In this document: positions 42,960 to 52,566 of the stretch, piece after piece
Position numbering within the stretch: the first letter of the stretch is position 1
How the letters are laid out: each line of letters opens with the position of its first letter
From: Sphingobacteriaceae bacterium
GTDB taxonomy: Bacteria > Bacteroidota > Bacteroidia > Sphingobacteriales > Sphingobacteriaceae
Reading direction: 5' to 3'
NCBI GenBank assembly: GCA_014380615.1
Contig: JACMJM010000011.1
Span: 99,946-163,945 of the forward strand
DNA: 64,000 nucleotides
The notes under the pieces: generated by a model
Told to the model about the DNA's origin: nothing
Databases searched by the model: none
The model's input: the letters and a program-made list of their open reading frames with translations, nothing else
Made by a program: the position numbers and the translations under genes

Positions 42960-45900
42960 ATGATAAAACTATTTACTACGACGTTTGAAAGCCTCCGTTT
43001 AAATCCGCATAAGCTAATTCAGGCCTGTGTTTTTGGAGTGCTTATTTTCACTAGTGGTTATGGCCATGCCCAAACCCCCCAGCCCTATAAATGGAACTCT
43101 GTGGCAATAGGCGGTGGCGGTTTTGTAACCGGGATCATAACCAGTAAAGAACAGCCGGGTTTGATGTATGCCCGAACCGATGTGGGCGGGGCCTATCGTT
43201 GGGACATACCAAATAGTAGATGGATTCCCTTAACAGATTGGGCATCAGACCAGCAGCAAGGAATGTTTGGCGTAGAGTCTATTGCGATTGATCCCACAAG
43301 CCCAAATATAGTATACATGGCATGCGGTATATCTTATTTCAACAGCGGCCGTAGCTATGTACTTCGTTCGATTGATTATGGTGCTAATTTTACTGTTGTA
43401 GAAGTGACTTCTCAGTTTAAGATGCACGGAAATGGCCTGGGGCGGCAAAATGGAGAGAAACTTCAGGTTGATCCTAATAATGGTTCTATCCTGTATTATG
43501 GAACCCGCCGAAATGGCTTATTTAAGAGTACAGACTCGGGTGCCAGTTGGCTGCCCGTTGGTAATATACCGGCCTCTGTAACTGTTACCACAAATGATAA
43601 TGGGATTAGTTTTGTATTACTCGATAAGTCAAGCGTATCGGGAGGGGTAACAAAAAGGATATTTGCGGGTATATCGCGCTCTGGTAACGACCAGAATTTT
43701 TTTAAGAGTGAAGATGGAGGTGCCACATTTACCGCTGTAATAAACACTCAGCTTTTAGCTGGGTTCATGCCACAGCGGGCAGTATTCACTGGCGACGGAA
43801 ACATTTGTATTACTTATGCCAATGGTGCCGGCCCCGGTGGAAATGATGCTATAGGAGAGCCGATGAACCAGGGACAGATTTGGAAATATAATATTTCCAC
43901 TGGTGCCTGGACAAACATTAGCCCAAATCTGAACAAAGCATTTGCCGGTATCAGTGTTGACCCGGCCAATCCTCAGCGCATGGTCGCCTCTACTACAAAT
44001 ACGTATATGTTACAACGTGGCAGTACATATGGTGACCGCTTTTTTATCACTACGAATGGTGGAACAACTTGGACCGATATAATTGGTACAAGAGGATATG
44101 ATTTAGATACCGACGGCATAACCTGGGTTGCGGCATCCTCAATACATTGGGCTGGTTCAATCGAATTTGACCCATCCAACACCAATAAAGTATTGGTAGT
44201 TTCAGGAAATGGAATTTTCATGAATGAAAATATAAATACCTCAAATCTCTGGAAATTTCATGTGAAAGGGTTGGAGGAAACGGTGCCGCTTAATCTTTTG
44301 AGTATTCCCGGAGGCCCTGTTCTATCGGTAATAGGTGATTACGGAGGATTCAGGCATACTGATGTAAGCCAATATTCTCCGCGGCATAACCCCGCTTTAG
44401 GTAGTTCACAAGGATTAGATTTCGCAGCTCTAAATACAAACAAAATAGTTCGTGCCGGGTACGACCAGAATAGTACATATTATTCAAATGATATGGGGCT
44501 TACCTGGACAAAAGCGGGTACTACAACTGGTACAGAAGCACAGGTGGCACTATCAGCAGATGGAAATGTTATTATGCAATCCGCCGGTTCACTAACTTCA
44601 CGTACGGTCGATAACGGGACAACCTGGACCTCGGTTACATTACCTATTGATAAAGCACGACCTGTATCTGATCGTGTTAATTCAAATAAGTTCTATGCTT
44701 TTAATCCCGTAACCGGTAATCTTCATGTAAGTACAAATGGCGGCGTATCTTTTACTGTGGCCGCAAACCCGGGTACATCCGGAAATAACGCGAAACTACT
44801 TAGAACGGTACCCGGCAGAGAGGGGCATATTTGGATTCCGTTAGAGGGCCGAGGATTATCTTATTCGGAAAATTCAGGTGTCTCCTTTACTAACCTGGCA
44901 AATGTTAGTTATTGCGCAGCAGTAGGAATCGGAAAATCAGCTCCGGGAAGTACTTATGAAACTATTTATATATATGGAACGGTAGGCGGAATAGTTGGTA
45001 TTTATCGCTCTACAGACAAAGGTGTTAGCTGGCTCCGTGTTAACGATGATGATCATGAATATGGAGGACCTGCGAACGGAAAGTTTGTTATTGGAGATAT
45101 GAATGTCTTCGGAAGGGTATATATGAGTACAGCAGGACGGGGGATTATTTACGGAGAACCGCCTTCAAATAGAGTCCTCACATTAAATACAATACCTTTT
45201 TCTATAAATGAGAATGCGGCCCCCGGTACAAATGTAGGTACTATAACCGCTACTCCCAATGAAGTAAATCTGCATAATTGGAGTATTGTAGCGGGTAATA
45301 CCAATAATGTGTTTAGCATTAATGCTAATACCGGTGTCTTAACTGTTAGTCCGGGTGCTGTTCTGGATAAAGAAACCAAATCAACGTATTCATTAGAAAT
45401 TGCTGTTCTTGATAATTTAAACAAAGAGGCTACCGGCTTTATAACTATCAATATCAATGATATTAATGAGGCTCCAAACAATATCGAGTTAAGCAAATCA
45501 TTTGTAGTGCAGAATAATACTATCGGATCTGTTGTTGCATCTATCCTCACAACTGATGCCGACGCGAATTCAACCTTTACCTATGCTTTGGTAAGTGGTA
45601 CAGGCAGTGTCGATAATGCGGCATTCACTATCTCCGGATCAGAGTTAAAAGCGGCTATTGTATTCAATTTTACCACTAAGCCAACCTATGCTATTCGAAT
45701 TAGAGCAACTGATAATACTGGCCTGAGCTTCGAAAAAGCCTTTACAATCAACGTTAATAAAGTAGCGGTTTTGCCGGTAACTAACTTTACTGTTAAAGCT
45801 TTTAACGAAGTGTGCGCCGCAAATAACGACGGGAAAATAACCATAACCGCCGCCGAGCCTTTAACTTATCAGGCAACTATAAGCGGCAATACAACACCCT

Positions 45901-46478
45901 TCACTTTTACCAATACCTTAGAGATACCATCGCTTGTTGCGGGTACTTATACTGTTTGCATTACTGCGGAAGGGATTGCTGATTATCAGAAATGTTATGA
46001 GCTAACTATAGCAGAACCTCAGCCGCTCTCGGTGTATTCGTCGGTAAATTTATCCGATCGGAACCTTGTTCTGAATCTCTCAGGAGGATCTTCTTACCAG
46101 ATCGAATTGAACGGTAAAACGATAAACACTACATCAAATTCGGTTACTCTAAATCTTAACAGCGGTGCAAATAGCTTAAAGGTATCAACCGGAAAAGAAT
46201 GTCAGGGCGTGTTCAGCAAAAGCTTTTTTCTTGAAGACGGCAAGCGCGTTTACCCTAACCCCTTCGACAATATGTTAAATGTGAGTATGGGTAACGATCC
46301 AACTAAAAAGGTCCTGGTAGATTTGTATTCGTTGACTGGTGCCCTCGCTTATTCAAAAGAAATAGTGGCCGAAGATTATTTATTGCAGTTGGACCTGTCG
46401 GCCCTAAACAGCGGAACCTATATCATGAAAATTAAAACCGGACTTGGTCAGAGTTCATCAAAAATTATAAAGAAATGA
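42960..46478 (+). CDS. GH74 endo-xyloglucanase with cadherin-like repeats and T9SS sorting domain
   Basis: Cuts the beta-1,4-glucan backbone of xyloglucan by inversion. The 1172-residue protein has a signal peptide (ends near GHAQ), two seven-bladed propellers (about 40-735) with catalytic D74 (YARTDVGGAYRWD) and D460 (VIGDYGGFRHTD), two cadherin-like repeats (about 745-930), a further beta domain (about 935-1085), and a C-terminal type A sorting domain (VYPNPFDNMLNV ... LNSGTYIMKIKTG). That tail marks export by the type IX system and release or surface anchoring. It overlaps the next gene by four bases. It should start polymer breakdown outside the cell. Confidence 0.94.
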   Translation: MIKLFTTTFESLRLNPHKLIQACVFGVLIFTSGYGHAQTPQPYKWNSVAIGGGGFVTGIITSKEQPGLMYARTDVGGAYRWDIPNSRWIPLTDWASDQQQGMFGVESIAIDPTSPNIVYMACGISYFNSGRSYVLRSIDYGANFTVVEVTSQFKMHGNGLGRQNGEKLQVDPNNGSILYYGTRRNGLFKSTDSGASWLPVGNIPASVTVTTNDNGISFVLLDKSSVSGGVTKRIFAGISRSGNDQNFFKSEDGGATFTAVINTQLLAGFMPQRAVFTGDGNICITYANGAGPGGNDAIGEPMNQGQIWKYNISTGAWTNISPNLNKAFAGISVDPANPQRMVASTTNTYMLQRGSTYGDRFFITTNGGTTWTDIIGTRGYDLDTDGITWVAASSIHWAGSIEFDPSNTNKVLVVSGNGIFMNENINTSNLWKFHVKGLEETVPLNLLSIPGGPVLSVIGDYGGFRHTDVSQYSPRHNPALGSSQGLDFAALNTNKIVRAGYDQNSTYYSNDMGLTWTKAGTTTGTEAQVALSADGNVIMQSAGSLTSRTVDNGTTWTSVTLPIDKARPVSDRVNSNKFYAFNPVTGNLHVSTNGGVSFTVAANPGTSGNNAKLLRTVPGREGHIWIPLEGRGLSYSENSGVSFTNLANVSYCAAVGIGKSAPGSTYETIYIYGTVGGIVGIYRSTDKGVSWLRVNDDDHEYGGPANGKFVIGDMNVFGRVYMSTAGRGIIYGEPPSNRVLTLNTIPFSINENAAPGTNVGTITATPNEVNLHNWSIVAGNTNNVFSINANTGVLTVSPGAVLDKETKSTYSLEIAVLDNLNKEATGFITININDINEAPNNIELSKSFVVQNNTIGSVVASILTTDADANSTFTYALVSGTGSVDNAAFTISGSELKAAIVFNFTTKPTYAIRIRATDNTGLSFEKAFTINVNKVAVLPVTNFTVKAFNEVCAANNDGKITITAAEPLTYQATISGNTTPFTFTNTLEIPSLVAGTYTVCITAEGIADYQKCYELTIAEPQPLSVYSSVNLSDRNLVLNLSGGSSYQIELNGKTINTTSNSVTLNLNSGANSLKVSTGKECQGVFSKSFFLEDGKRVYPNPFDNMLNVSMGNDPTKKVLVDLYSLTGALAYSKEIVAEDYLLQLDLSALNSGTYIMKIKTGLGQSSSKIIKK

Positions 46479-47167
46479 GGCAGTTATCCATAATCTTTTT
46501 GCTTTTCGCCCTTGTTGCCTGTAAAGGAAAAAAATCGGCTCCCGCAGTTGTGCCGACACCCGGAAGCGCGGTTTTAGTATCGCCCGCGGCTAACGCAACC
46601 TGTAATCAGGGTGCCGTTGTTTCAACTACCGAAAGTACGGTGCTTTTGACCTGGTCCGCTTCGGCTAATACCGAGACGTATGATATCACTATCAAAAATT
46701 TAGCAACCGGTGTAAGTACATTAAAAACATCTACGGCTACTCAGCTATCTGTAAATCTAAATCAAAACACACCTTATTCCTGGTATGTAACTTCAAAATC
46801 GAGTCAAACCTCGGCCACAAAGAAAAGCGAAACCTGGAAATTTTATAATGCGGGTACTGCGGTTTCTTTTTACGCTCCCTTTCCGGCAGATCTTATTTTG
46901 CCTACAAACGGGCAGATAGTAACAGCTACGGCAAGTAAAACGGTTCTCGACTGGAACGGTAGCGATACCGATAATGATATTGCCGGATACGATGTACTTA
47001 TGGGAACAACTAACGCTAATATGTCTGTGATAAAGAGTAATCTTACCGAGAGCATAGCTAACGATGTAACTGTAGCATCGGGTTTAACATATTATTGGCA
47101 GGTAAAAACTAAAGACAGCAAAGGTAATACGTCCACTTCAGACACCTTTACGTTTAAGGTAAACTAG
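46475..47167 (+). CDS. FN3-repeat lipoprotein, candidate surface glycan-binding protein
   Basis: A 230-residue lipoprotein (lipobox LVAC, Cys 16) with two fibronectin type III-like domains: about 30-125 (STVLLTWSASANTETYDITI) and about 133-228 (KTVLDWNGSDTDNDIAGYDV, LTYYWQVKTKDSKGNTS). No catalytic motif is present. It starts inside the GH74 stop (ATGA), so it is made with the secreted endo-xyloglucanase. That position matches surface glycan-binding proteins of such loci, but no aromatic binding platform can be read off. The residues after Cys (KGKK) lack the acidic surface-export signal described for Bacteroidota, so localisation is open. Confidence 0.75.
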   Translation: MRQLSIIFLLFALVACKGKKSAPAVVPTPGSAVLVSPAANATCNQGAVVSTTESTVLLTWSASANTETYDITIKNLATGVSTLKTSTATQLSVNLNQNTPYSWYVTSKSSQTSATKKSETWKFYNAGTAVSFYAPFPADLILPTNGQIVTATASKTVLDWNGSDTDNDIAGYDVLMGTTNANMSVIKSNLTESIANDVTVASGLTYYWQVKTKDSKGNTSTSDTFTFKVN

Positions 47168-47670
47168 TTTCGTGTTAGTGCACCGGAGGAGTCGACAGAG
47201 CCTATTCAAGCCTGACGAAGTACTTAGGGTGACTATCGACACGCCATTTAGCGTTAACACAACACCAGGCTTGATAACTGGTTTAAAACTCAGTGCTGTT
47301 TTTAAACTGCGCACACGCTGCTCAACTAGGGGCCGGATTTTGATAAGGTAAAATCCCTTTGAAATAAACGGACGGGATAAAATTCAGCAGCTGGTTTTAA
47401 GTCAAATAGCGAAAGGAACACAAGCCTGAAAATTGCTTCAGTAGATGAGATTCTGACATAATACTTTCTCTGCCAAGTAGCTTTTTAGAGTAGAGATTGA
47501 TAAGATAGTATTTGATGCTGGAACCGGGAATAGCGATTTTTGAGTACGTGAATGATTGAAATTAAATATATAAAGACCTCACCTTGTAAATTGGTTATGT
47601 ACTGTGTAGAGCAGGTCTCCCCGGCCTGCTCCAGTACTATTTTTATCGGGTAATTATAAACACAATACAA
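47168..47670. other. Leader/intergenic region ahead of the seven-gene glycosidase operon
   Basis: About 500 bases without a gene. It should hold the operon promoter; the best match is TTTG at about 47539 with an AT-rich TAAATATA some 20 bases later. A large hairpin lies at 47599-47637, 33 bases before the first start codon. Confidence 0.45.
47599..47637 (+). terminator. Leader hairpin with T-run before the glycosidase operon
   Basis: GTACTG (47599-47604) and GAGCAGG (47609-47615) pair with CCTGCTC (47625-47631) and CAGTAC (47632-47637), leaving a 4-base bulge and a 9-base loop. TATTTTTAT follows. It can be read as the terminator of an upstream transcript or as an attenuator in the operon leader. 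Confidence 0.5.
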
Positions 47671-50562
47671 ATGAATCACAACTACACACTAAAATTATTA
47701 ACCGTTTTCCTCGCCTTCTTTTTCCAGCAGTCTTTTGCTCAGCCTAAGGCGAATGCTTCGAGAGAGCATCTTCTGATGGACTTCGGTTGGCGTTTTTCGT
47801 TCGGACATCCATCCGATACAAAAAAGGACTTTGATAACGGAACAGGTTATTTTTCTTATCTGGCTAAAGCCGGATACGGCGACGGGCCAGCAGCGGCCGG
47901 CTTCGATGACAGAAGCTGGAGGAAGCTTGATTTACCTCACGACTGGGCCGTAGAACAAGGATTTGATCCCAAAGCAAGTTTTAGTCATGGTTTTAAAGCG
48001 ATAGGCAGAAATTTCCCGGATGCCAGTATCGGCTGGTATAGAAAATCTTTTAAAATACCTGCCGGTGATTTAGGACGGCGCATTCATATTGCGTTTGACG
48101 GGGTATTTCGAAATTCAATAGTATGGGTTAACGGCCACTACCTCGGCGTTCATCCGAGCGGATATCTGGGTTTTGATTATGATATTACCGATTATCTTAA
48201 CTATGGCGGCGATAATGTGGTTTCGGTGCGGGTAGATGCTACAATGGAAGAAGGCTGGTTCTACGAAGGAGCTGGAATCTATCGCCATGTTTGGCTAAAT
48301 AAGCTCGACGATCTGCATATTGTTCCGGATGGTACCTATGTAAATTCTCAACTAAAAAATAATTCAGCCACCATAACAGCCGAATCAACATTAATTAACG
48401 AGGGTAAATCAGCGAAATCATTTTCCATCTCGCAGGAGGTGCTTGATGCCGAAGGAAAGAAAATCGCATCCGGACAGCAAAATAATTTGGTTCTAAAACC
48501 TTATGAAACTAGAGACTTTTCGGTAGCGATGCAGGTTTCTAACCCTAAACTCTGGTCATTGGAAAATCCTTACCTGCATAAGTTAATAACCACAATTAAA
48601 CAGGGAGAAGATGTTCTGGACAGGTACGAAACTACGTTTGGAATCCGGACAATGCGTTTCGATGTAAATCAGGGCTTTTTCCTTAACGGGAAACATGTAA
48701 AATTAAAAGGATCTAATAATCACCAGGATCATGCCGGCGTTGGTGCCGCGATGCCCGACGGATTACAGGATTTCCGTATCACTACATTAAAAAAATTAGG
48801 AAGTAACGCCTACCGGTGTTCTCACAATCCGCCAACACCCGAATTACTGGATGCCTGCGACCGTTTAGGCATGCTGGTAATTGATGAAAATCGTTTAATG
48901 GGCATCACACCAACTCATCTGTTGGATATGAAGCGTTTGATGCTCAGAGATCGGAATCATCCCAGCGTTATAAGCTGGTCAATCGGCAACGAAGAATGGG
49001 GTATCGAGGGTAATATTACCGGAGCAAGGATTGCCGCCACCATGCAAACCTTTGTAAAAAGCATAGATACCACCCGCTTTGTTACTAAGGCCGTTAGCGG
49101 TGGGGTAGGAAACGGTATTTCGACGGTAATAGATGTTATGGGATATAATTACATCGCTACCAAAAACACGGATGAACATCACAAGAAATTCCCATGGCAG
49201 ATGAGCTGGGGAACCGAGGAGGGATCTACAGTTACTTCCCGCGGAATCTACGTCGATGACAAAAAAAATAATCAATTAGCATCTTACGATAAAGCTCAAA
49301 ATAGTCATTTCTACAGCCTGGAGAAAGGTTGGAAACACTATGCCGAGAGAGATTACCTTGCCGGGATGTTTATCTGGACCGGTTTTGATTACCGGGGCGA
49401 ACCTACACCGTTTAGCTGGCCCTCAACCGGATCATATTTTGGTATGGTAGATCAGTGCGGGTTTGACAAAGACTATGCTTATTATTTAAGGTCATGGTGG
49501 GGAGATCAACCCACTATTCATGTATTTCCGCATTGGAATTGGGCCGGAAAAGAAGGGCAGGAAATACCGGTATGGGTGTATAGCAATGCTGATGAGGTGG
49601 AGTTGTTCCTGAACAACAAAACCCTGGGTAGAAAGATTATGGAAAAGAACGGTCACCTGGAGTGGTCCGTGAAATACACGCCCGGTACCTTGCGGGCTCA
49701 GGGATATAAAAACGGGAAAGCCACAATAAAAGATGAAGTAAAAACAACAGGTGCTTCAGTTTCAGTTGGTTTGGCGTCTAATCTTAAAAGCATTAACGCC
49801 AACAGGGAAGATATCGCTATGATAACCGTTGATCTGAAAGATAAAAATGGTTTGCGGATACCAACCGCTACTAACGAGATAAGTTTCACCATAGAAGGCC
49901 CCGGCAAAATAATCGGTCTTGGAAACGGCGATCCTATTTCGCTTGAAAAGGATAGGTTTTTCGAGACTATCAGCACCGTGAACCTCTCAAACCTAAAGGA
50001 GAAAATTGTAGGGAGCTTCGAGAATCTTCCTGAAACTGCTGCATTTTTTGATGATTCGAACTGGCAAAAAGCTTTTACCGATGAAAGAACAGAAGCTTTT
50101 GCTCAATCTTCTAAATACATTGTTTATCGCAGCAGTTTCGATTTAAAAGAATCTGATTTAAAAGCCGCTGTAACATTATTTTACAATAGCATCGGCAAGC
50201 AGCAAAGCATATTTGTTAATGGTAAAGAACTTGCTAAAAATCTTCCCGAGAATAGGAAGGGTGACACCTTTAAACTCGATCCCTCTATTCTTAAAGCCGG
50301 AACCAACTCGATAGTAATTGTAACAACGCCTCTGTTTAAAAGACAAAGTTGGGAATCGGTAAATTCCAATCCGGGTTTAATTCAGGTTGTAAAACCTGCC
50401 GAGCAATGGAAACGCAAATTATTTAGCGGCCTGGCACAGGTAATTGTACAGTCTACGGGCGAATCTGGTGAAATAACACTTACAGCAAAGGCATCAGGTT
50501 TAAAACCAGTTCAATTAAAAATTCAGGCTCAGCCAGCCAAACATAGGCCAGTTATAGATTAA
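47671..50562 (+). CDS. GH2 beta-galactosidase (DUF4982-type)
   Basis: Likely removes beta-1,2-galactose from xyloglucan side chains by retention. The 963-residue secreted protein (signal ends near QSFAQ) has the jelly-roll domain (WRKLDLPHDWAVEQGFDP), the Ig-like domain, and the barrel with acid/base E441 (WSIGNEEWG) and probable nucleophile E516 (WGTEEGSTVTSRG). A DUF4982-like domain follows (about 625-720), then a C-terminal part with a further carbohydrate-binding-like sandwich (about 770-905). It is the first gene of a run that continues with 12 bases to GH97. Confidence 0.9.
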   Translation: MNHNYTLKLLTVFLAFFFQQSFAQPKANASREHLLMDFGWRFSFGHPSDTKKDFDNGTGYFSYLAKAGYGDGPAAAGFDDRSWRKLDLPHDWAVEQGFDPKASFSHGFKAIGRNFPDASIGWYRKSFKIPAGDLGRRIHIAFDGVFRNSIVWVNGHYLGVHPSGYLGFDYDITDYLNYGGDNVVSVRVDATMEEGWFYEGAGIYRHVWLNKLDDLHIVPDGTYVNSQLKNNSATITAESTLINEGKSAKSFSISQEVLDAEGKKIASGQQNNLVLKPYETRDFSVAMQVSNPKLWSLENPYLHKLITTIKQGEDVLDRYETTFGIRTMRFDVNQGFFLNGKHVKLKGSNNHQDHAGVGAAMPDGLQDFRITTLKKLGSNAYRCSHNPPTPELLDACDRLGMLVIDENRLMGITPTHLLDMKRLMLRDRNHPSVISWSIGNEEWGIEGNITGARIAATMQTFVKSIDTTRFVTKAVSGGVGNGISTVIDVMGYNYIATKNTDEHHKKFPWQMSWGTEEGSTVTSRGIYVDDKKNNQLASYDKAQNSHFYSLEKGWKHYAERDYLAGMFIWTGFDYRGEPTPFSWPSTGSYFGMVDQCGFDKDYAYYLRSWWGDQPTIHVFPHWNWAGKEGQEIPVWVYSNADEVELFLNNKTLGRKIMEKNGHLEWSVKYTPGTLRAQGYKNGKATIKDEVKTTGASVSVGLASNLKSINANREDIAMITVDLKDKNGLRIPTATNEISFTIEGPGKIIGLGNGDPISLEKDRFFETISTVNLSNLKEKIVGSFENLPETAAFFDDSNWQKAFTDERTEAFAQSSKYIVYRSSFDLKESDLKAAVTLFYNSIGKQQSIFVNGKELAKNLPENRKGDTFKLDPSILKAGTNSIVIVTTPLFKRQSWESVNSNPGLIQVVKPAEQWKRKLFSGLAQVIVQSTGESGEITLTAKASGLKPVQLKIQAQPAKHRPVID

Positions 50563-50574
50563 AAAACCATCATA

Positions 50575-52560
50575 ATGAAACTATTCATAACACTTTTAGC
50601 CTCAGTTCTCATAACAGGGCCCAGCTTTAGCCAGTCTAAAGATTTTAAACTCAGGTCGCCTAACGGGAAGATCGTGATGTCTCTTGAGGTAGGCGAAAAA
50701 CTTTCATGGTCTGTTCGGCATGAGAATAACCAGGTGATAGCTCCTTCGCAAATTTCACTAACCTTGGGCAACGGCCAGGTATTAGGCAAAAATCCAAAGG
50801 TTAGTACTTCAAAAGCCATTAGTATAAATTCAACTTTCGGCGCGGCGGTATATAAAAAGAAAACCGTGGCCGACGTGTACAATCAGCTTACAGTTAACTT
50901 TAAAGATAATTTCGGGCTGGTTTTACGTGCTTATGATGATGGAGTAGCTTACCGTTTTTTTACAAATAGAAAAGGAGATTTAATTGTCCGCTCGGAAGAG
51001 GCGAATTTTAATTTCGATAAAGATTACAAAACGTTTATACCCTATGTAAGAGACCTTAGAGGAAAGGAACTCTTCGTATCATCCTTCGAATCGGTTTACA
51101 ACGAACTCCCGCTTTCAAAATTTTTGCCTGATACTTTGGCGTTTTCCCCGGTTTTGATTGAATTAGACAACGGAAAGAAAGCGGCTATTTTGGAAGCCGA
51201 CTTGCAAGACTATCCCGGAATGTACTTAAATCTTAATTTTCAGTCTAAGCAAGGCTTGCAGGGAGTATTTGCTCCATACCCTTTGGAAGAACAAACCGGA
51301 GGTTTTCATAACATAAACTATATGGTAACCAAGCGGGCGCCTTACATCGCTAAAACAAGCGGCAGCCGTAGTTTTCCGTGGCGGGCAATTGTTATCAGCG
51401 AAAGCGACAAGGATCTGGCCAACAACGACATGGTGCAAAAGCTGTCTCCACCCTCAAAAATTGCTGATGCGAGCTGGATAAAGCCAGGTAAAGTAGCCTG
51501 GGACTGGTGGAACGACTGGAATATTTCTAAAGTTGATTTTAAGGCGGGTATTAATACCGAAACCTATAAATACTATATCGATTTTGCCTCCAAAAATAAA
51601 CTGGAATACGTGGTGCTTGATGAAGGATGGAGTGATGAATCTGATATAATGAAGATTTCTCCGCGAATCAATTTAGAAGAGATAATTGCTTACGGAAAGC
51701 AAAAAAATGTAGATATCATTCTTTGGGCTTCATGGTACGCCACTCAAAAGGTCTTAGACGAGATGTTTACTAAATATTCTCGCATGGGAGTTAAAGGCTT
51801 TAAAATTGATTTCCTCGACCGCGACGATCAAAAAATGGTAAAATCGGTAGAAGATATTGCCCAAAAAGCCGCCGACTATAAACTGATTATCGACTACCAC
51901 GGCATGTATAAACCTACTGGGATACAGCGTACATACCCCAATGTGGTAAATTTTGAAGGCGTTAAAGGACTTGAAAATGTAAAGTGGACACCCAATGATG
52001 ATATGCCGAGGTATAACACCAGTATTCCCTTTATCCGCATGCTCGCCGGCCCTATGGATTATACCCCCGGTGCCATGCGCAATGCTACAAAGGATGGTTT
52101 CAGGCCAAGCAATTCATTTCCCATGAGCCAGGGCACACGTTGTCATCAATTAGCTTTATATGTTATTCTGGAAGCACCTCTGCAAATGCTTGCCGATAGC
52201 CCCACCGCCTATCTGAAAGAGCAGGAGAGTACTACATATATCTCATCCGTTCCTACTGTTTTTGATGAAACTGTTGCGCTGGACGGAAAAGTGGCCGAAT
52301 ACGTTTCTATCGCAAGAAAAAAAGATGATATATGGTATGTGGGAGGTATTACAAACTGGTCGTCCAGAGATATGAGTGTTGATTTATCTTTTCTTGGAAA
52401 TGGAATGTATAGGGCCGAAATTTTCAGAGACGGTGTTAATGCTGAGAAAGATCCGACAGACTACAAAAGAGAAATTATGAATGTTTCTTCAAAAGATAAG
52501 TTGAAGTTTCATTTGTCAAACGGTGGCGGCTTTGCAATCAGGTTTGAACCAGTAAAATAA
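50575..52560 (+). CDS. GH97 retaining alpha-galactosidase-type glycosidase
   Basis: The 661-residue secreted protein (signal ends near GPSFSQ) has the N-terminal beta-super-sandwich, the GH97 barrel (WIKPGKVAWDWWNDWNISK, LEYVVLDEGWSD) and a small C-terminal domain. Asp 412 in GFKIDFLDRDDQ is the retaining nucleophile, which separates alpha-galactosidase-type GH97s from the inverting alpha-glucosidases that use Glu. Alpha-galactose is not a standard xyloglucan decoration, so it may act on a co-occurring galactoside or on L-arabinose-like sugars. The next gene starts six bases downstream. Confidence 0.9.
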   Translation: MKLFITLLASVLITGPSFSQSKDFKLRSPNGKIVMSLEVGEKLSWSVRHENNQVIAPSQISLTLGNGQVLGKNPKVSTSKAISINSTFGAAVYKKKTVADVYNQLTVNFKDNFGLVLRAYDDGVAYRFFTNRKGDLIVRSEEANFNFDKDYKTFIPYVRDLRGKELFVSSFESVYNELPLSKFLPDTLAFSPVLIELDNGKKAAILEADLQDYPGMYLNLNFQSKQGLQGVFAPYPLEEQTGGFHNINYMVTKRAPYIAKTSGSRSFPWRAIVISESDKDLANNDMVQKLSPPSKIADASWIKPGKVAWDWWNDWNISKVDFKAGINTETYKYYIDFASKNKLEYVVLDEGWSDESDIMKISPRINLEEIIAYGKQKNVDIILWASWYATQKVLDEMFTKYSRMGVKGFKIDFLDRDDQKMVKSVEDIAQKAADYKLIIDYHGMYKPTGIQRTYPNVVNFEGVKGLENVKWTPNDDMPRYNTSIPFIRMLAGPMDYTPGAMRNATKDGFRPSNSFPMSQGTRCHQLALYVILEAPLQMLADSPTAYLKEQESTTYISSVPTVFDETVALDGKVAEYVSIARKKDDIWYVGGITNWSSRDMSVDLSFLGNGMYRAEIFRDGVNAEKDPTDYKREIMNVSSKDKLKFHLSNGGGFAIRFEPVK

Positions 52561-52566
52561 AAGATT

